Of a stretch of DNA of 64,000 nt, positions 62,934 to 64,000 are shown piece after piece. The stretch covers positions 59,078,154 to 59,142,153 of the forward strand of contig JARWIR010000002.1 in the NCBI GenBank assembly GCA_029959085.1, read 5' to 3'. Below the pieces are notes generated by a model that was given only the letters and a program-made list of their open reading frames with translations, searched no databases and was not told the DNA's origin. Origin of the DNA: Nemophila menziesii (lineage: Eukaryota > Streptophyta > Magnoliopsida > Boraginales > Hydrophyllaceae). Every line of letters begins with the position of its first letter. The first letter of the stretch is position 1. The translations under genes and the position numbers were made by a program.

Positions 62934-64000
62934 AGTAACCCAAACACACAATTTAGGAATCCTTCTCTTTGAATTGACTCTATCCAGAATTTCCACCTGT
63001 CCAAACAACACATATAGTTCATATACCTTTGCCTAGCATCAACTAAATAAAATCGATATTAAATTTATACATAAAACCATACATTAACCACCACCGCTCT
63101 AAATCAATTAACTCAACAGTAACATAAATGAAAATAATAGTAACAAGTAACATTTATCAAGTAAATCTTACCATACAAAATATGAAACCTCCCTGAAATG
63201 GCATGGTCAACGATCTTATTCGATTTGTTTATATCTTCTGTAATATTTTTCTTAACATGGCCCGACCTGTATGAAAAACAAGGGATTAATCCCAATTTCA
63301 TGACGATTATCAGTAAACAAAACATAAATTTTACAATTCACTTATTCATGGCTTATTTTCATATCTGCACAATAATAACACGTGTTTCAAGTTAAGATGG
63401 ATATACAGATGTATAGAGAAAAAGGTGTTTTGGGAGGTAAATGTACCAACATTTGGCTACTGATGGGATGGCCAAACTTCTTTTGGATAGGAACTATTAC
63501 TATTGACATTTCAATAGAGTTTTATTTTTGGGTGCCCCTATGGCTCAGATTTATTTAGGCAAATCAACCACATACACTTTCTTCATTAGTTTTCTGTCAA
63601 ACAATTTCATTATCAAAAGTAACACATCCTCACTATCTCTTACGTTTGTTTTCACTTAGGGTTGCGTGAAGATTCAATTTTTAGTTATTACAAATTAATA
63701 ATCGAGAATTATAAAAGAAGAAAGGAATCGAAAGATTACCTGATTTAAAAGCCACTGATTGAAGGAAGGATCGATTTTGGAGAAGATCGTTTATCTTTAT
63801 GCTGTCCAATGAACCTTTACCCTTCTTTACTTTTTACTTTCTACCAATTGACCAGAGGAATAAGGGAACCAAAGATAGATAACGGTGTTTTATAGATAAA
63901 TTGTTGATTGTAAAAAAATAAATACACACCATTTTACATGGGCCCGACAGTATGCTAATATGACACTTAAAATATAGTCACGTATTTAATTTTTTATTAA

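Larger units (their letters stand above)
59270..64000 (+). repeat. Tandem array unit, copy 7 (cut by the window end)
   Basis: The first 4,731 bp of another unit. It ends with the window just before its foldback element, so the array probably continues to the right. It retains the 163-bp segment but has the undeleted GCTAATATGACACTTAAAATA form near 63955 that copies 2-4 also have. No intact gene is visible. Confidence 0.92.

Noticed and set aside
1..64000. Array units as LTR retrotransposons in tandem
   Set aside because: No gag-pol reading frames, primer-binding site or polypurine tract are seen, and the units adjoin without paired terminal repeats.
1..64000. CRISPR arrays, tRNA or rRNA genes
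   Set aside because: No spaced short direct repeats with unique spacers, and no tRNA or rRNA sequence was recognised on either strand.

Overview
This is nuclear DNA of a flowering plant, probably a eudicot. It is AT-rich, genes have introns with GT-AG junctions, and the recognisable proteins are plant types (CESA, FAR1/MULE transposase, plastid FtsZ, a VPS13-type protein, a GH35 lectin tail). The species cannot be fixed from sequence alone. No complete ordinary host gene is visible.

Layout. (1) The window is dominated by a head-to-tail tandem array of a 6.54-6.71 kb unit. In an arbitrary phase set by base 1, the copies are 1-26267 (copy 1, interrupted), 26268-32813, 32814-39352, 39353-45904, 45905-52604, 52605-59269 and 59270-64000 (copy 7, cut by the window end). 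Each unit carries, in order: unidentified AT-rich sequence with a 25-bp minisatellite; a decayed region with small antisense ORFs; a 160-bp MITE-like element; a broken fragment of an SUVR-type histone-methyltransferase gene; and a 1.6-kb foldback element that is almost one continuous palindrome (arms about 0.8 kb) flanked by a 10-bp target duplication.

(2) Copy 1 is split by a 19,547-bp insertion (4535-24081) flanked by a perfect 9-bp duplication (TTATCTTTA), as expected for a Mutator-like element (MULE). It carries an apparently intact ULP1-type cysteine protease gene (+ strand) and an apparently intact FAR1/MULE transposase gene (- strand). It also carries a collection of broken, intron-containing fragments of host genes: VPS13, TM9SF and FtsZ on the + strand; a probable Pumilio N-terminus, a beta-galactosidase lectin domain, NEDD8-conjugating UBC12/RCE1, CESA and MPV17/PMP22 on the - strand. 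A LINE reverse-transcriptase remnant and one unidentified small coding-like fragment lie among them.

How the parts relate. In the MULE, the left-half genes read rightward and almost all right-half genes read leftward, so transcription would converge from both ends, as in MuDR. The transposase and protease look like the functional core, and the other pieces look like DNA-level captures. The array looks like an amplified non-genic segment whose copies have exchanged sequence: length and substitution variants are shared in a mosaic pattern. Only copy 1 has the MULE, so the insertion most simply came after amplification.
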